Shown here: positions 37,382 to 46,207 of the stretch, piece after piece
How the letters are laid out: each line of letters starts with the position of its first letter
Numbering within the stretch: position 1 is the stretch's first letter
DNA from: Nostoc sp. CHAB 5844
GTDB lineage: Bacteria; Cyanobacteriota; Cyanobacteriia; Cyanobacteriales; Nostocaceae
Reading direction: 5' to 3'
Assembly: GCF_020829595.1 (NCBI RefSeq)
Contig: NZ_JAIVFW010000005.1
Location: 133,974 to 197,973, forward strand
DNA: 64,000 bases
Notes under the pieces: generated by a model
What the model was told of the DNA's origin: nothing
Databases searched by the model: none
Seen by the model: the letters and a program-made list of their open reading frames with translations, nothing else
Made by a program: the position numbers and the translations under genes

Positions 37382-38749
37382 CTATCTCCCTACGTTGAGC
37401 AATTCCTGAAAAGTTTTTACTAACTCAACTTTTAAATTGGTGTAAGTTGAGTTTGATTCTAAACCCCAGACTAGACAAGCAACAGTCAAGGCGATCGCTG
37501 TTAAAATTACTTGGGATATTTTGTTTGATTTGCGCGGCGTTGTCTTCCGAGAAACTTCAACAGGCGTAGCCGCAGCTAGACGTGGAGTTAAAAATGCAGC
37601 TACTTTTCTTGCCAGTTCTGAACCTTCAGTCCCAGCAAGTAAGTAATGCCAAGTTTGTGATTTAGGGTCAAAGATAGTTACAGATGCGATGGAACTATCT
37701 GCAATCAATGTTACAGAAGCAAGTAAATCTGCTTCACGCTTCAACCCAAAATAAGGAGTTTCAAACTCATCATCTATATTGGGGTGAGCAGAACCACCTG
37801 ATGAACCACCAAAGCAATTTGGTGAATTATTTAAATCTATCAGCACCTCTGCCGCAAATTGATAGCGTAGTTTAGTTGCTGGTTGCACTAACTTGGAAAG
37901 AATTTTCTCTAAAGATGGACTTATCGGCTCAATCAAATATGAACGCCACACCCAGTCATCTTCACTGCAATCATACAGTTCAAAAGGCGACATTTGGGTG
38001 AGCAAATGTAAGCAGGTGACACCCAAACTGTAGAGGTCACTAGCAAATACCGATCTACCTCGAATCTGTTCCGGTGCGGCGTATTCAGCACTACCAATCA
38101 TAGTTCCGGTTTGTTCCCAAACTTTACCAAGAGTATACTTAGCAGCCCCGAAATCTACTAAAAATAATTGGCCTTGCTTGCCGTAGGCATCACTTTGGCG
38201 ACGAATAATATTGCTAGGTTTGATATCACGATGAATTACCTGATGAGCATGAATAAACTGCAATACAGGCAACAATTCACCCAGCAACTGGCGAATTTCT
38301 AATTCATTGAATGCTCCTGCTTCAGCAAATTCTTGTTCCAAGGTTTGCCCATCAACCCATTCTTGCACTAAATACTGCTTATCATCCTGCTCAAAGGTAT
38401 TTAGCAGTTCAGGAATTTGGGGATGTTTACCGAGTTGAGCTAAACGCAAAGTTTCCTGGTGGAATAGTTCAGAAGCTTTTTGGTTATAGTAGACAGTCTG
38501 ACATTGGGGTAAAAATTGTTTGATAACGCACAATTTGGATGTTGTCTGCCCAAAAGATGTAAGGTCTTGGCTATTTTGTGAGTCTTGCTCGTCAATAGCC
38601 AGGAAAGTCTTCCCAAAGCCTCCTTGTCCAAGGGGTTTGAGGATACGATAGCGGTCATTGAGCAAGCCATTTGACTGACTAAATTTAGAACTGCTATTTT
38701 CCTCCGGAGGTTGTGGAGATTTGTGGGTATGGGGAAAACCGCTGCACAT
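37382..38749 (-). CDS. Serine/threonine protein kinase inside the kdp operon
   Basis: This 455-aa Hanks-type kinase has the subdomains RYRILKPLGQGGFGKTFLA (glycine loop), VIKQFLP (Lys), VIHRDIKPSN (catalytic loop), LFLVDFGAAK (DFG), GTMIGSAEYAAPEQ (activation segment) and SDLYSLGVTCLHLLT. After the kinase (about 30-305) come about 110 residues with no clear family. One membrane helix follows near the C-terminus (VILTAIALTVACLVWGL, about 412-430) with a short tail, so the kinase is anchored facing the cytoplasm. ATG 38749. It lies 29 nt after the preceding gene. All catalytic residues are present. Its target may be a Kdp subunit or KdpD, but that is inference. Confidence 0.92.
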   Translation of the reverse strand: MCSGFPHTHKSPQPPEENSSSKFSQSNGLLNDRYRILKPLGQGGFGKTFLAIDEQDSQNSQDLTSFGQTTSKLCVIKQFLPQCQTVYYNQKASELFHQETLRLAQLGKHPQIPELLNTFEQDDKQYLVQEWVDGQTLEQEFAEAGAFNELEIRQLLGELLPVLQFIHAHQVIHRDIKPSNIIRRQSDAYGKQGQLFLVDFGAAKYTLGKVWEQTGTMIGSAEYAAPEQIRGRSVFASDLYSLGVTCLHLLTQMSPFELYDCSEDDWVWRSYLIEPISPSLEKILSKLVQPATKLRYQFAAEVLIDLNNSPNCFGGSSGGSAHPNIDDEFETPYFGLKREADLLASVTLIADSSIASVTIFDPKSQTWHYLLAGTEGSELARKVAAFLTPRLAAATPVEVSRKTTPRKSNKISQVILTAIALTVACLVWGLESNSTYTNLKVELVKTFQELLNVGR

Positions 38750-38778
38750 ACAACGGATTACTCCTTAACTTACAGGAT

Positions 38779-39051
38779 TTAAAGTAATTTGCTAAAAGCT
38801 ACCTTCATGGTATTTTTCCCGCCATTACTTCCTATACGTCTGATACCACCTCTTTCACGTTGAAAAAGTTTTGTTTCCGGAGCGTCAGGAAGTAAACTAC
38901 TATCTGCCAGCAAGGAAAAAGCTTTATTTTTCAATCCTAGAATGAACCAGGAATAGAAAGATGTTGATAGCATCCACACAACAAAGCTAAAACAGATAAA
39001 TAACTTAATTTTTTCTGGTGTACTCATTAAAATTTTCTGGCAGAAAATCAT
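38779..39051 (-). CDS. Small membrane protein downstream of kdpC
   Basis: This is 90 aa from ATG 39051, or 82 aa from ATG 39027 (MSTPEKIKLF); neither has a strong ribosome site. It has one membrane helix (IKLFICFSFVVWMLSTSFYS) and a polar basic tail (FQRERGGIRRIGSNGGKNTM). No family recognised. It lies 20-44 nt after kdpC and 29 nt before the Ser/Thr kinase, a spacing that makes it part of the operon. Confidence 0.62.
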   Translation of the reverse strand: MIFCQKILMSTPEKIKLFICFSFVVWMLSTSFYSWFILGLKNKAFSLLADSSLLPDAPETKLFQRERGGIRRIGSNGGKNTMKVAFSKLL

Positions 39052-39071
39052 AACTATTAAATCAAGTCTTA

Positions 39072-39716
39072 CTAACTTGCAGACTTCAAAGCATCCAAAG
39101 CTAAATTCAATTTCACAACATTTACTCCTGGCTCACCAAAAATACCAAGAAAGCGCCCATCAATGTTTTGAGCAATCAAAGTTTCTAACTGCTGGGGTTG
39201 AAGCCCTCGTGCTTTTGCCACACGGGTAACTTGCGCTCTGGCGGCTTCGGGAGTAATGTGGGGGTCAAGGCTGGAACCAGAAGTGTAGACTAAATCGGCG
39301 GTAGGTTGTATGCCTGCGGTTTTGAACCGATTCAAATCACCTTCAACCCGTTTGCTGGGATCAGGATCATCTTTGCCTTTGATACGTTCTATTAATGCCG
39401 AATTACTAGGAGCTAAGTTACTAGCACCAGAAACCCCAGTTTTTAAAACTCCCGCTTCATCTTTTTTAGGGTCGGCAGTGCTGTAACTGGTGGTACTAGG
39501 GCGACTGTTAAAGTATCTTTCCGAAGTAAAAGATTGACCAATTAAAGCTGAACCAATAACTTGACCTTGGCTATTTTTAATCAGACTGCCGTTTACTTGA
39601 GATGGAAATACAATCTGTCCAAAAGCAATCATCACAAAGGGATAGATAATAGCGCCAATTACCCAAAGTACTAAAGTAGAACGAATGGCTCTATTTACTT
39701 CGCGTGCAAAACTCAT
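39072..39716 (-). CDS. kdpC: Potassium-transporting ATPase subunit C
   Basis: KdpC is the membrane-anchored chaperone-like subunit that raises ATP affinity of KdpB. This is 214 aa from ATG 39716, chosen because GGAG is 10 nt upstream and TGATG overlaps the stop of kdpG. The longer frame to 39911 overlaps kdpG in another frame. Seen: N-terminal helix (STLVLWVIGAIIYPFVMIAF), the KdpC blocks GSALIGQSFTSERYFNSRPS, ASNLAPSNSALIERI, SSLDPHITPEAARAQVTRVA, and C-terminal IDGRFLGIFGEPGVNVVKLN. It matches known KdpC throughout. Confidence 0.96.
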   Translation of the reverse strand: MSFAREVNRAIRSTLVLWVIGAIIYPFVMIAFGQIVFPSQVNGSLIKNSQGQVIGSALIGQSFTSERYFNSRPSTTSYSTADPKKDEAGVLKTGVSGASNLAPSNSALIERIKGKDDPDPSKRVEGDLNRFKTAGIQPTADLVYTSGSSLDPHITPEAARAQVTRVAKARGLQPQQLETLIAQNIDGRFLGIFGEPGVNVVKLNLALDALKSAS

Positions 39717-39967
39717 CAGAATTTCTCCGGTACAAACATGACAAAAAATAAATAAGTAGAAAGACTCAAAGTTACTAGTCCTAATAAACCTAATGACCAA
39801 GCTTGGAAATGGGAAAAGTTTTCTCCAGTGGCAGCATAGACAACAGGCGCAACCACAAGGTTTAAGCACATTGCTAGGAATAGATATAAAGGCAGCTTGG
39901 AAAAACGCCAATTAGAGCAGATTTCAATCACTTCTGCAAATATTTGAAGTAGACGAGGAGATTTCAT
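39716..39967 (-). CDS. kdpG: KdpF-like accessory subunit (cyanobacterial KdpG)
   Basis: This is 83 aa from ATG 39967 (MKSPRLLQIFAEVIE), 22 nt after the kdpB stop; the frame above it lies inside kdpB. It has two membrane helices: LPLYLFLAMCLNLVVAPVV and, at the C-terminus, SLGLLGLVTLSLSTYLFFVM, followed by FVPEKF. The second resembles the tiny KdpF peptide that stabilises Kdp. In Anabaena the operon is described as kdpABGCD with an extra gene, kdpG, in this place. It overlaps kdpC by one base. Confidence 0.8.
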   Translation of the reverse strand: MKSPRLLQIFAEVIEICSNWRFSKLPLYLFLAMCLNLVVAPVVYAATGENFSHFQAWSLGLLGLVTLSLSTYLFFVMFVPEKF

Positions 39968-39989
39968 AACAGTTGTGAGTAGTGAGAAA

Positions 39990-42128
39990 TTAAGACAAAG
40001 GTAAGATGACATCGATGAGTTTGATGGCGATGAAAGGAGCAATAATACCGCCTAAACCATAAATTAAAATGTTGCGTCTTAATAGTTGATCTGCAGTCAA
40101 GGGACGGAACTTAACTCCCGTAAGTGCTAAAGGAATGAGTGCTGGAATAATCAGAGCGTTATAAATCAGTGCTGAGATAATTGCAGATTGGGCGCTTTTG
40201 AGTCCCATAATATTGAGTGCGCCAATTCCTGCCGCTGCAAAAATAGTCGGAATAATCGCGAAATACTTAGCAATATCATTGGCAATGGAGAAAGTGGTTA
40301 ACGCCCCACGAGTAATTAGTAACTGTTTACCAATAGTCACCAAATCAATTAACTTGGTGGGGTCAGAATCTAAATCCACCATGTTGGCAGCTTCTTTAGC
40401 AGCTTGCGTTCCAGAGTTCATTGCCAAACCCACGTTTGCTTGAGCTAATGCGGGTGCATCATTAGTACCATCTCCGGTCATAGCTACTAACTTACCTTCA
40501 GATTGCTCGGTGCGAATCACACCAATTTTGTCTTCTGGTGTTGCTTCAGCAATAAAATCATCAACTCCTGCTTCTTGGGCAATTACACTGGCTGTAATGC
40601 GATTATCACCTGTCAGCATGATGGTTTTGACACCCATGCGGCGAAGTTGGTCAAATCTTTCTCGCAAACCGGGTTTGACAATATCTTTGAGATAGATGAC
40701 TCCAAAAATTTGGTCATCTTGACAAACGGCTAAAGGTGTACCTCCTAACCGCGAAACTCGCTCATAGGCTGCATCGACATCACTGCCAAAATGGCCGCCA
40801 CGAGAACGAACAAAGCCTTTAATTGCATCCACGGCTCCTTTACGGACTTGCTTCCCGTTGGGTAGGTTTGTGCCGCTCATGCGGGTTTTGGCAGAAAATT
40901 CCACACCTTCTGCTTGATTGATATCGAAATCTACTTCAATTCGGTGAGTATCTGCTAGTTTGATAATTGACCTACCTTCTGGAGTTTCATCAAATACACT
41001 GGCAGCACGGGCAATTCGTGCCACATCTTCTACTGTGTAACTATTAACAGGGATAAACTCATCAGCCATGCGGTTGCCCAAGGTGATTGTACCTGTTTTA
41101 TCTAGCACCAACGTGTTAATATCACCACATGCTTCTACAGCACGTCCAGAGGTGGCAATCACGTTAAACTGAGCCACTCTATCCATCCCAGCAATCCCGA
41201 TCGCACTTAATAAACCACCAATAGTTGTAGGTATCAAAGCGACCAACAATGAAATCAAGATAGCGACACTCGCACCTGCACGCAAACTATTTCCGGCTTC
41301 TGTCCCAAATACAGTGCTGATAAAGTTAGCAATATAGTTGACAAAAGGCGGCATGGTTGCCACCACAATTAAAAAGACTTGTGTCAGTACGGCTAACAAT
41401 ACAGTCAGGGCAATTTCATTAGGAGTCTTGCTGCGTTCGGCTCCTTCCACCAAAGAAATCATCCGATCTATAAAGCCTTTACCAGGATCGGCAGTAATGC
41501 GAATAGTCAATTCATCTGAGAGTAAACGTGTACCACCTGTGACTGAACTAGCAATATCTGTGCCTGGTTGTTTCAGTACAGGGGCAGATTCTCCCGTGAT
41601 TGCCGACTCATCAACTGAGCCAATACCTTGAATTACTTCCCCATCGGCGGGAATCATGTTATTTGCAACTATTTTTACCAAATCGCCTCGACGCAGTTCC
41701 GTAGAACTAACTTGTTGAATAGAACCATCGGGGAGAATCTTACTGGCAATAGTATCGGAACGTGTTGACCGTAAGGAATCTGCCTGTGCTTTACCGCGTC
41801 CTTCCGCAACGGCTTCTGCAAAGTTAGCGAACAGCACTGTGAAAAAGAGAATAAATGTAATCAACCCGTTTAATAAGCGTTGTTGGTTAGCATCTGCCTG
41901 GATTGTCCCAAATAAATTGGGGTCAAGGGTTACCAGGAAGGTGACAATTGTTCCTACCCAGACAATAAACATGACTGGGTTTCTCACAGCTGTTTTCGGA
42001 TTCAGCTTGACAAATGACTCTTTAATCGCTCTTTGGTAGAGTCCCCGCATATCTGCTTTGGGGGTATGTCTGCGCGAGTCACGCGTTCCTTGGGGAAGAC
42101 GAGGTGATGGATTTATATTTGTTGTCAT
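39990..42128 (-). CDS. kdpB: Potassium-transporting ATPase subunit B (P-type ATPase)
   Basis: KdpB is the catalytic P-type ATPase subunit that drives high-affinity K+ uptake by KdpA. Its 712 aa are full length with a slightly long basic N-terminus. Motifs seen: the actuator [16 protein letters not shown], phosphorylation site [14 protein letters not shown], nucleotide-domain [10 protein letters not shown], hinge [14 protein letters not shown] and [20 protein letters not shown]. Seven membrane segments are present, ending [20 protein letters not shown] and [18 protein letters not shown]. Start ATG 42128. It follows kdpA by 109 nt, a gap filled with STRR heptamers. Confidence 0.98.
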   Translation of the reverse strand: MTTNINPSPRLPQGTRDSRRHTPKADMRGLYQRAIKESFVKLNPKTAVRNPVMFIVWVGTIVTFLVTLDPNLFGTIQADANQQRLLNGLITFILFFTVLFANFAEAVAEGRGKAQADSLRSTRSDTIASKILPDGSIQQVSSTELRRGDLVKIVANNMIPADGEVIQGIGSVDESAITGESAPVLKQPGTDIASSVTGGTRLLSDELTIRITADPGKGFIDRMISLVEGAERSKTPNEIALTVLLAVLTQVFLIVVATMPPFVNYIANFISTVFGTEAGNSLRAGASVAILISLLVALIPTTIGGLLSAIGIAGMDRVAQFNVIATSGRAVEACGDINTLVLDKTGTITLGNRMADEFIPVNSYTVEDVARIARAASVFDETPEGRSIIKLADTHRIEVDFDINQAEGVEFSAKTRMSGTNLPNGKQVRKGAVDAIKGFVRSRGGHFGSDVDAAYERVSRLGGTPLAVCQDDQIFGVIYLKDIVKPGLRERFDQLRRMGVKTIMLTGDNRITASVIAQEAGVDDFIAEATPEDKIGVIRTEQSEGKLVAMTGDGTNDAPALAQANVGLAMNSGTQAAKEAANMVDLDSDPTKLIDLVTIGKQLLITRGALTTFSIANDIAKYFAIIPTIFAAAGIGALNIMGLKSAQSAIISALIYNALIIPALIPLALTGVKFRPLTADQLLRRNILIYGLGGIIAPFIAIKLIDVILPLS

Positions 42129-42130
42129 AC

Positions 42131-42172
42131 GTGAGTTGAAGTATGAAGTGTGAAGTATGAAGTCTGAATTAC
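42131..42172. repeat. tgaagta heptamer STRR between kdpA and kdpB
   Basis: Six adjacent tgaagta/tgaagtg/tgaagtc-type heptamers lie within the operon, immediately upstream of the kdpB start on the coding strand. They may affect kdpB translation or mRNA stability. The same family occurs at 15803 and 50880. Confidence 0.75.
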
Positions 42173-42237
42173 GAAGTAGAAATTTTTCAGCCTACCCTAT
42201 GGCAACGCCAAGGGCGAACAGACTTCATCCTTTTGAT

Positions 42238-43983
42238 TTAGCCGATACCTTTGGCAATCCAGAAAGCTTCACCGATAGGGCCAAATGCTAGTACTGGAAA
42301 GAATGTGAGTGCGCCGAGAATTAAAATTATGCCTGCGGTTACGCCTGTAAATAATCCGGTGTCGGTGCGTAATGTGCCGGCGGTAAAAGGAACTTGTGGC
42401 TTGCGGGACATACTATCGGCGAGTAAGAGTAAGCCGATGATGGGGATATAGCGTCCGGCAAGGAGACTGAAGCAAGTACTTAGGTTCCACCACAGGGCGG
42501 TGACGGTGGTTTTTGCGCCTGTTGCAATAGCCAAAGGTGATGGTTGAGAATCTCCTAAACCTTCAAAGCCTGAACCGTTGTTAGCCGCAGCGGAAGCATA
42601 TTCGTAGAGGACTTGAGCAAAACCATGAAAGCCGGGATTGCTAATTCCTGCTAGTTGGTCAGGAAAGGCTAAAGCTATGCCGGCAGGTATCATAATTGAG
42701 ATGGGGTGAACTAAGAGAATCAAAAAACTCGCTAGTACTACCTCTCGCTTTTCGATTTTGCGTCCGAGAAATTCCGGTGTGCGTCCTACCATTAAGCCTG
42801 TGACAAAGACTGCCAAAATTAAGTAGGCAAATAGGTAAGCTGTACCTGTGCCTTGTCCACCCCAAATGATTTGCAGAAACATATTGGAGAGGGTGACAAA
42901 ACCTCCGTTGGGCATGAATGAGTCATGCATACTATTGACAGCACCAGTCATTGTGCCTGTTGTCACCGTTGCAAACAGTGCCGACTGCGCCCAACCAAAC
43001 CGCACTTCTTTACCCTCTAGATTCGGTTGCGTACTACCTAGCAGTGTATTTACAGCTGGATTACCGTTATATTCTCCAATGGCGTTAACAATCACAAATG
43101 TTATGAAGATCACGCCCACCATCCCGTAGACTAACCAAGCTTGTTTGGTGTTATTAGCAAACAAGCCGTAGGCATAAATTAAGGAAGTGGGGATCGAAAT
43201 CATCGCCACAATCTCAATTAAGTTAGAAAAACCGTTGGGATTTTCAAATGGGTGGGCTGAGTTGATAGCAAAAAAGCCACCGCCGTTTTCTCCGAGTTGC
43301 TTGATGATTTCAAAATGGGCAACGGGGCCGCGAGCGATCGCTTGACTGATATTAGGATCTTCTAAGGTGGGAAATACAACTGGCCCTGCCAATGTTTCAG
43401 GAACACCAGCCGCCATCAAGGCAATTCCTCCGATAATACAAATAGGTAATAAAATTCGTGTAATTGAGCGAATTAAATCTACATAAAAGTTACCCAAAGA
43501 TCTACCAGTCAACCCACGAATAAAGGCAATTCCTACTGCTAAACCAGTGGCGGCTGAGGTAAACATGTGATAGCCAAGCCCCCACATTTGACTGGCGTAG
43601 CTGAGGTAGGTTTCCCCGGAATAATGCTGTTGATTAGTATTAGTAATAAAGGAAATTGTTGTGTGCAGTGCTGTGTCCCAAGTTGGAGCAGGTATGTTTG
43701 TAGGGTTAAAGGGTAGCCATCCTTGATTCATAATAATCAAGAATATTAGTAACCCCATGACTACATTGCTGTACAATATGGCTCTGGCATATTGCCAGCC
43801 TGTCATATCTGCTTTAGTTTGAACGCCAACTAAAGAGTAAAGTATTCGCTCAACTGGGTTTAAAATTGGGTCGAGAAATGTGCGTTGTTCTTGGTAGACA
43901 CGCGCCATGTATCGCCCAAAAAAGGGAGTTATTGCTACTACAATTAATAGCGTTAACGCAATTTGAATCCATCCTTGGAGCAT
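42238..43983 (-). CDS. kdpA: Potassium-transporting ATPase subunit A
   Basis: KdpA is the channel-like subunit that selects and moves K+. It is 581 aa with about ten membrane helices. The four selectivity-filter-like loops are seen: [54 protein letters not shown] and [15 protein letters not shown]. It starts [20 protein letters not shown] with ATG 43983 and is the first gene of the operon. Its promoter lies in the 275-bp divergent region shared with a histidine kinase. Confidence 0.97.
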   Translation of the reverse strand: MLQGWIQIALTLLIVVAITPFFGRYMARVYQEQRTFLDPILNPVERILYSLVGVQTKADMTGWQYARAILYSNVVMGLLIFLIIMNQGWLPFNPTNIPAPTWDTALHTTISFITNTNQQHYSGETYLSYASQMWGLGYHMFTSAATGLAVGIAFIRGLTGRSLGNFYVDLIRSITRILLPICIIGGIALMAAGVPETLAGPVVFPTLEDPNISQAIARGPVAHFEIIKQLGENGGGFFAINSAHPFENPNGFSNLIEIVAMISIPTSLIYAYGLFANNTKQAWLVYGMVGVIFITFVIVNAIGEYNGNPAVNTLLGSTQPNLEGKEVRFGWAQSALFATVTTGTMTGAVNSMHDSFMPNGGFVTLSNMFLQIIWGGQGTGTAYLFAYLILAVFVTGLMVGRTPEFLGRKIEKREVVLASFLILLVHPISIMIPAGIALAFPDQLAGISNPGFHGFAQVLYEYASAAANNGSGFEGLGDSQPSPLAIATGAKTTVTALWWNLSTCFSLLAGRYIPIIGLLLLADSMSRKPQVPFTAGTLRTDTGLFTGVTAGIILILGALTFFPVLAFGPIGEAFWIAKGIG

Positions 43984-44133
43984 AATTTGTAATTTGTAAT
44001 TTAAACAGCAAATGATATTACAATTACCTGTATCAATTTAGATCATCGATTGATTTAGTGATAAAAACAAGAGATAAAAGATATAAAATTATGTTTACTT
44101 TTTTTATATACAGTGTTTATTTTTTCTATATCT

Positions 44134-44166
44134 AGCGTTTATAGCGTTTAGTTATCTTCTAAACGC
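44134..44166. promoter_or_regulatory. Three GCGTTTA heptamers in the kdpA / two-component divergent region
   Basis: AGCGTTTA occurs at 44134-44141 and 44143-44150. The second copy extends to GCGTTTAG and is mirrored by CTAAACGC at 44159-44166 across a 7-nt spacer. Two direct sites 9 bp apart plus one inverted site resemble binding sites of NarL/FixJ-type regulators, such as the one encoded at 45364. It is the only clear repeat in the 43984-44258 gap. Operator function is inference. Confidence 0.5.
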
Positions 44167-44258
44167 TGACATTAAAAATAATTGCTTATAACTAATCGCA
44201 GAAGCGCAGAGAGGATAAACTAGTTAAACACATTAATCAAGAATATATATTAAATTAA

Positions 44259-45362
44259 ATGGAGTTATTTTCAAATAAATTACTAGCTAAAAACTCACAC
44301 TTTGGCAGAATTTTAATCATATTGGTGCTATTTATTGGTGTCATGGTGATGGAGTTTAAGACACCAACAGAATATGTGTTTGGTTATCTTTATACAGGCG
44401 CAATATTATTAACAAACTACTGGTTTGGGAGGATTGCAACTTTTCAGGCGACTGTGATTGCTGTGTGTTTAACACTGTTGAATTTGGTTATACCAGGAGG
44501 TGAATTAGTTAAGGCATCCACGGTAGCCAGCCGATTGATTGCGGTGATGGCGTTAATTGTGACTGGGGTTTTAAGCGATCGCCTCCGTCGTTCTCAAGAA
44601 GCGATCGCAGTGACTCGCGCCAAGTTAGAATCTCAAGAGGAATTAGTCAAACTACGGGAAGATTTTGCTTCTACACTTACCCATGATTTAAAAACGCCAT
44701 TGCTAGGAGCAATTGAAACAATCAAAGCTTTTCAACAAGAAAAATTTGGCCCAGTCTTACCAACTCAACAACAAGTGTTGTCTACAATGGCACGCAGTCA
44801 CCAAACTTCCCTACAACTGGTAGAAACGCTTTTAGATGTCTATCGCAACGATACCGAAGGTTTGAAGCTGGACTTAGCACCAGTGGATTTAACTATCTTG
44901 GCAGAAGAGACGGCTGGTGATCTCATGGAATTAGCTGCTAATCGTCGTGTTCATCTATCGGTGAGTTATGGTGATTCTGATTGGCGACAGTCGCTGTGGG
45001 TTCGTGGTGATGCGCTGCAACTACACCGAGTTTTTAATAATCTTTTGGTGAATGCGATTAATCATTCCCGGCGTGGTGGTAGGGTGGAAGTTGTCTTAGA
45101 ACCGCAAACATCTTATCAAGTAGTGAAAATCTTAGATACGGGTGCGGGTATTCAACCAGAACAGTTCTCACACTTATTTGAAAGATTTTATCAAGGGCAT
45201 AGCGATCGCCAAGCTAAAGGTTCAGGATTGGGGCTTTATTTATCTCGGCAAATTATTGCAGCCCACGGCGGTATAATCTGGGCAGAGAACAAAGTACCTA
45301 CTGGTGCTGTGTTTGCTTTTAAACTGCCTGTCTACCCATTTCAATCTCTTGCAACTGTGTGA
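44259..45362 (+). CDS. Membrane sensor histidine kinase divergent from kdp
   Basis: This 367-aa kinase has an N-terminal membrane region of three to four helices (FGRILIILVLFIGVMVMEF, FGYLYTGAILLTNYWFG, FQATVIAVCLTLLNLVIP, LIAVMALIVTGVL; about 17-108). That layout resembles the DUF4118/KdpD sensor module. A coiled linker, HisKA with FASTLTHDLKTPLLGAIETI and HATPase (NNLLVNAINHS, ILDTGAGIQ, GSGLGLYLSRQI) follow. It starts at ATG 44259 in an A+T-rich leader. The stop overlaps the regulator's start region (TGAAATG). Position suggests that it senses K+ or osmotic state for kdp, since KdpD here lacks a kinase. Confidence 0.93.
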   Translation: MELFSNKLLAKNSHFGRILIILVLFIGVMVMEFKTPTEYVFGYLYTGAILLTNYWFGRIATFQATVIAVCLTLLNLVIPGGELVKASTVASRLIAVMALIVTGVLSDRLRRSQEAIAVTRAKLESQEELVKLREDFASTLTHDLKTPLLGAIETIKAFQQEKFGPVLPTQQQVLSTMARSHQTSLQLVETLLDVYRNDTEGLKLDLAPVDLTILAEETAGDLMELAANRRVHLSVSYGDSDWRQSLWVRGDALQLHRVFNNLLVNAINHSRRGGRVEVVLEPQTSYQVVKILDTGAGIQPEQFSHLFERFYQGHSDRQAKGSGLGLYLSRQIIAAHGGIIWAENKVPTGAVFAFKLPVYPFQSLATV

Positions 45363-45363
45363 A

Positions 45364-46035
45364 ATGTCTTCTACCCCAATCAAAATTCTTTTAGTTGAGG
45401 ATGATGAACTCTTTCGATTAGGTTTGCATGTGCGGTTGCAACAAGAACCTGGCTTAGAGATTATCGCCGAGACTGAAGATGGTGAAACAGCTATCGAGTT
45501 AGTTAAACAAAATCCTCTGGATATAGTGCTGTTAGATGTGGGTTTACCAGGAATTGGGGGAATAGAAACTTGTAGACAAATTAAGCAGCAAAATCCTCTG
45601 CTGCCAATTTTAGTTTTCACTTCCCATTCGCAAAAGCCTTTAATTTCAAGGTTGATAGAAGCAGGCGCTCAAGGTTATTGTCTCAAAGGCATAGCTGCGG
45701 AAAAATTAGTGTTAGCATTGCGTTCTGTGGCGGCTGGGGCTTCTTGGTGGGATGAAACTGCAACTAAAGAAATTCGTTCTTCTTTTGTGTCCAAAGCGTC
45801 TCCACCTCACATAGACAACATATCAAAGCCTGTCAATCCCCTAACTGGGCGCGAACAAGAAATTTTATCGCTGTTAGCAACCGGCAAAACCAATCAAGAA
45901 ATTGCTGTTGCACTGTATATTGCTCCTGGAACAGTGCGAGTTCATATCCATGCAATTTTACAGAAGTTAGAGGTGAGCGATCGCACTCAAGCTGTAATGA
46001 CTGCTTTACAAAAAGGATTAATTAAAAGCGACTAA
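45364..46035 (+). CDS. NarL/FixJ-family response regulator
   Basis: The 223-aa protein starts at ATG 45364, one base after the kinase stop; the frame from 45304 overlaps the kinase. The receiver has LLVEDDELFRLG, phospho-acceptor DIVLLDVGLPG and Lys in QGYCLKG. The LuxR-type HTH has LTGREQEILSLLATGKTNQE, IAPGTVRVHIHAILQKLEVS and DRTQAVM. It is the cognate partner of the kinase by translational coupling. It is not an OmpR/KdpE type, so if it controls kdp it does so with an unrelated regulator. Confidence 0.95.
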   Translation: MSSTPIKILLVEDDELFRLGLHVRLQQEPGLEIIAETEDGETAIELVKQNPLDIVLLDVGLPGIGGIETCRQIKQQNPLLPILVFTSHSQKPLISRLIEAGAQGYCLKGIAAEKLVLALRSVAAGASWWDETATKEIRSSFVSKASPPHIDNISKPVNPLTGREQEILSLLATGKTNQEIAVALYIAPGTVRVHIHAILQKLEVSDRTQAVMTALQKGLIKSD

Positions 46036-46207
46036 AGTATATTTAGCAAAATCCGCACCAGAAAGTATTCGGTTTCACTCACAATCTCTTCAGTTAGCTT
46101 GTTAGCCTAGAGAAAGAATTAATTGCAAGCGCAATCTTTAGCCCAGTAACTAATAGTTTAGAGACTGGTAGTAAAATCGCAGTCTTTAGGGTTTGTAGAT
46201 AAGATTA

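Noticed and set aside
39717-39911. Longer kdpC reading frame
   Set aside because: It overlaps kdpG in another frame; the conserved KdpC N-terminus and ribosome site are at 39716.
39968-40042. Longer kdpG reading frame
   Set aside because: It lies inside kdpB; ATG 39967 follows the kdpB stop and fits the operon spacing.
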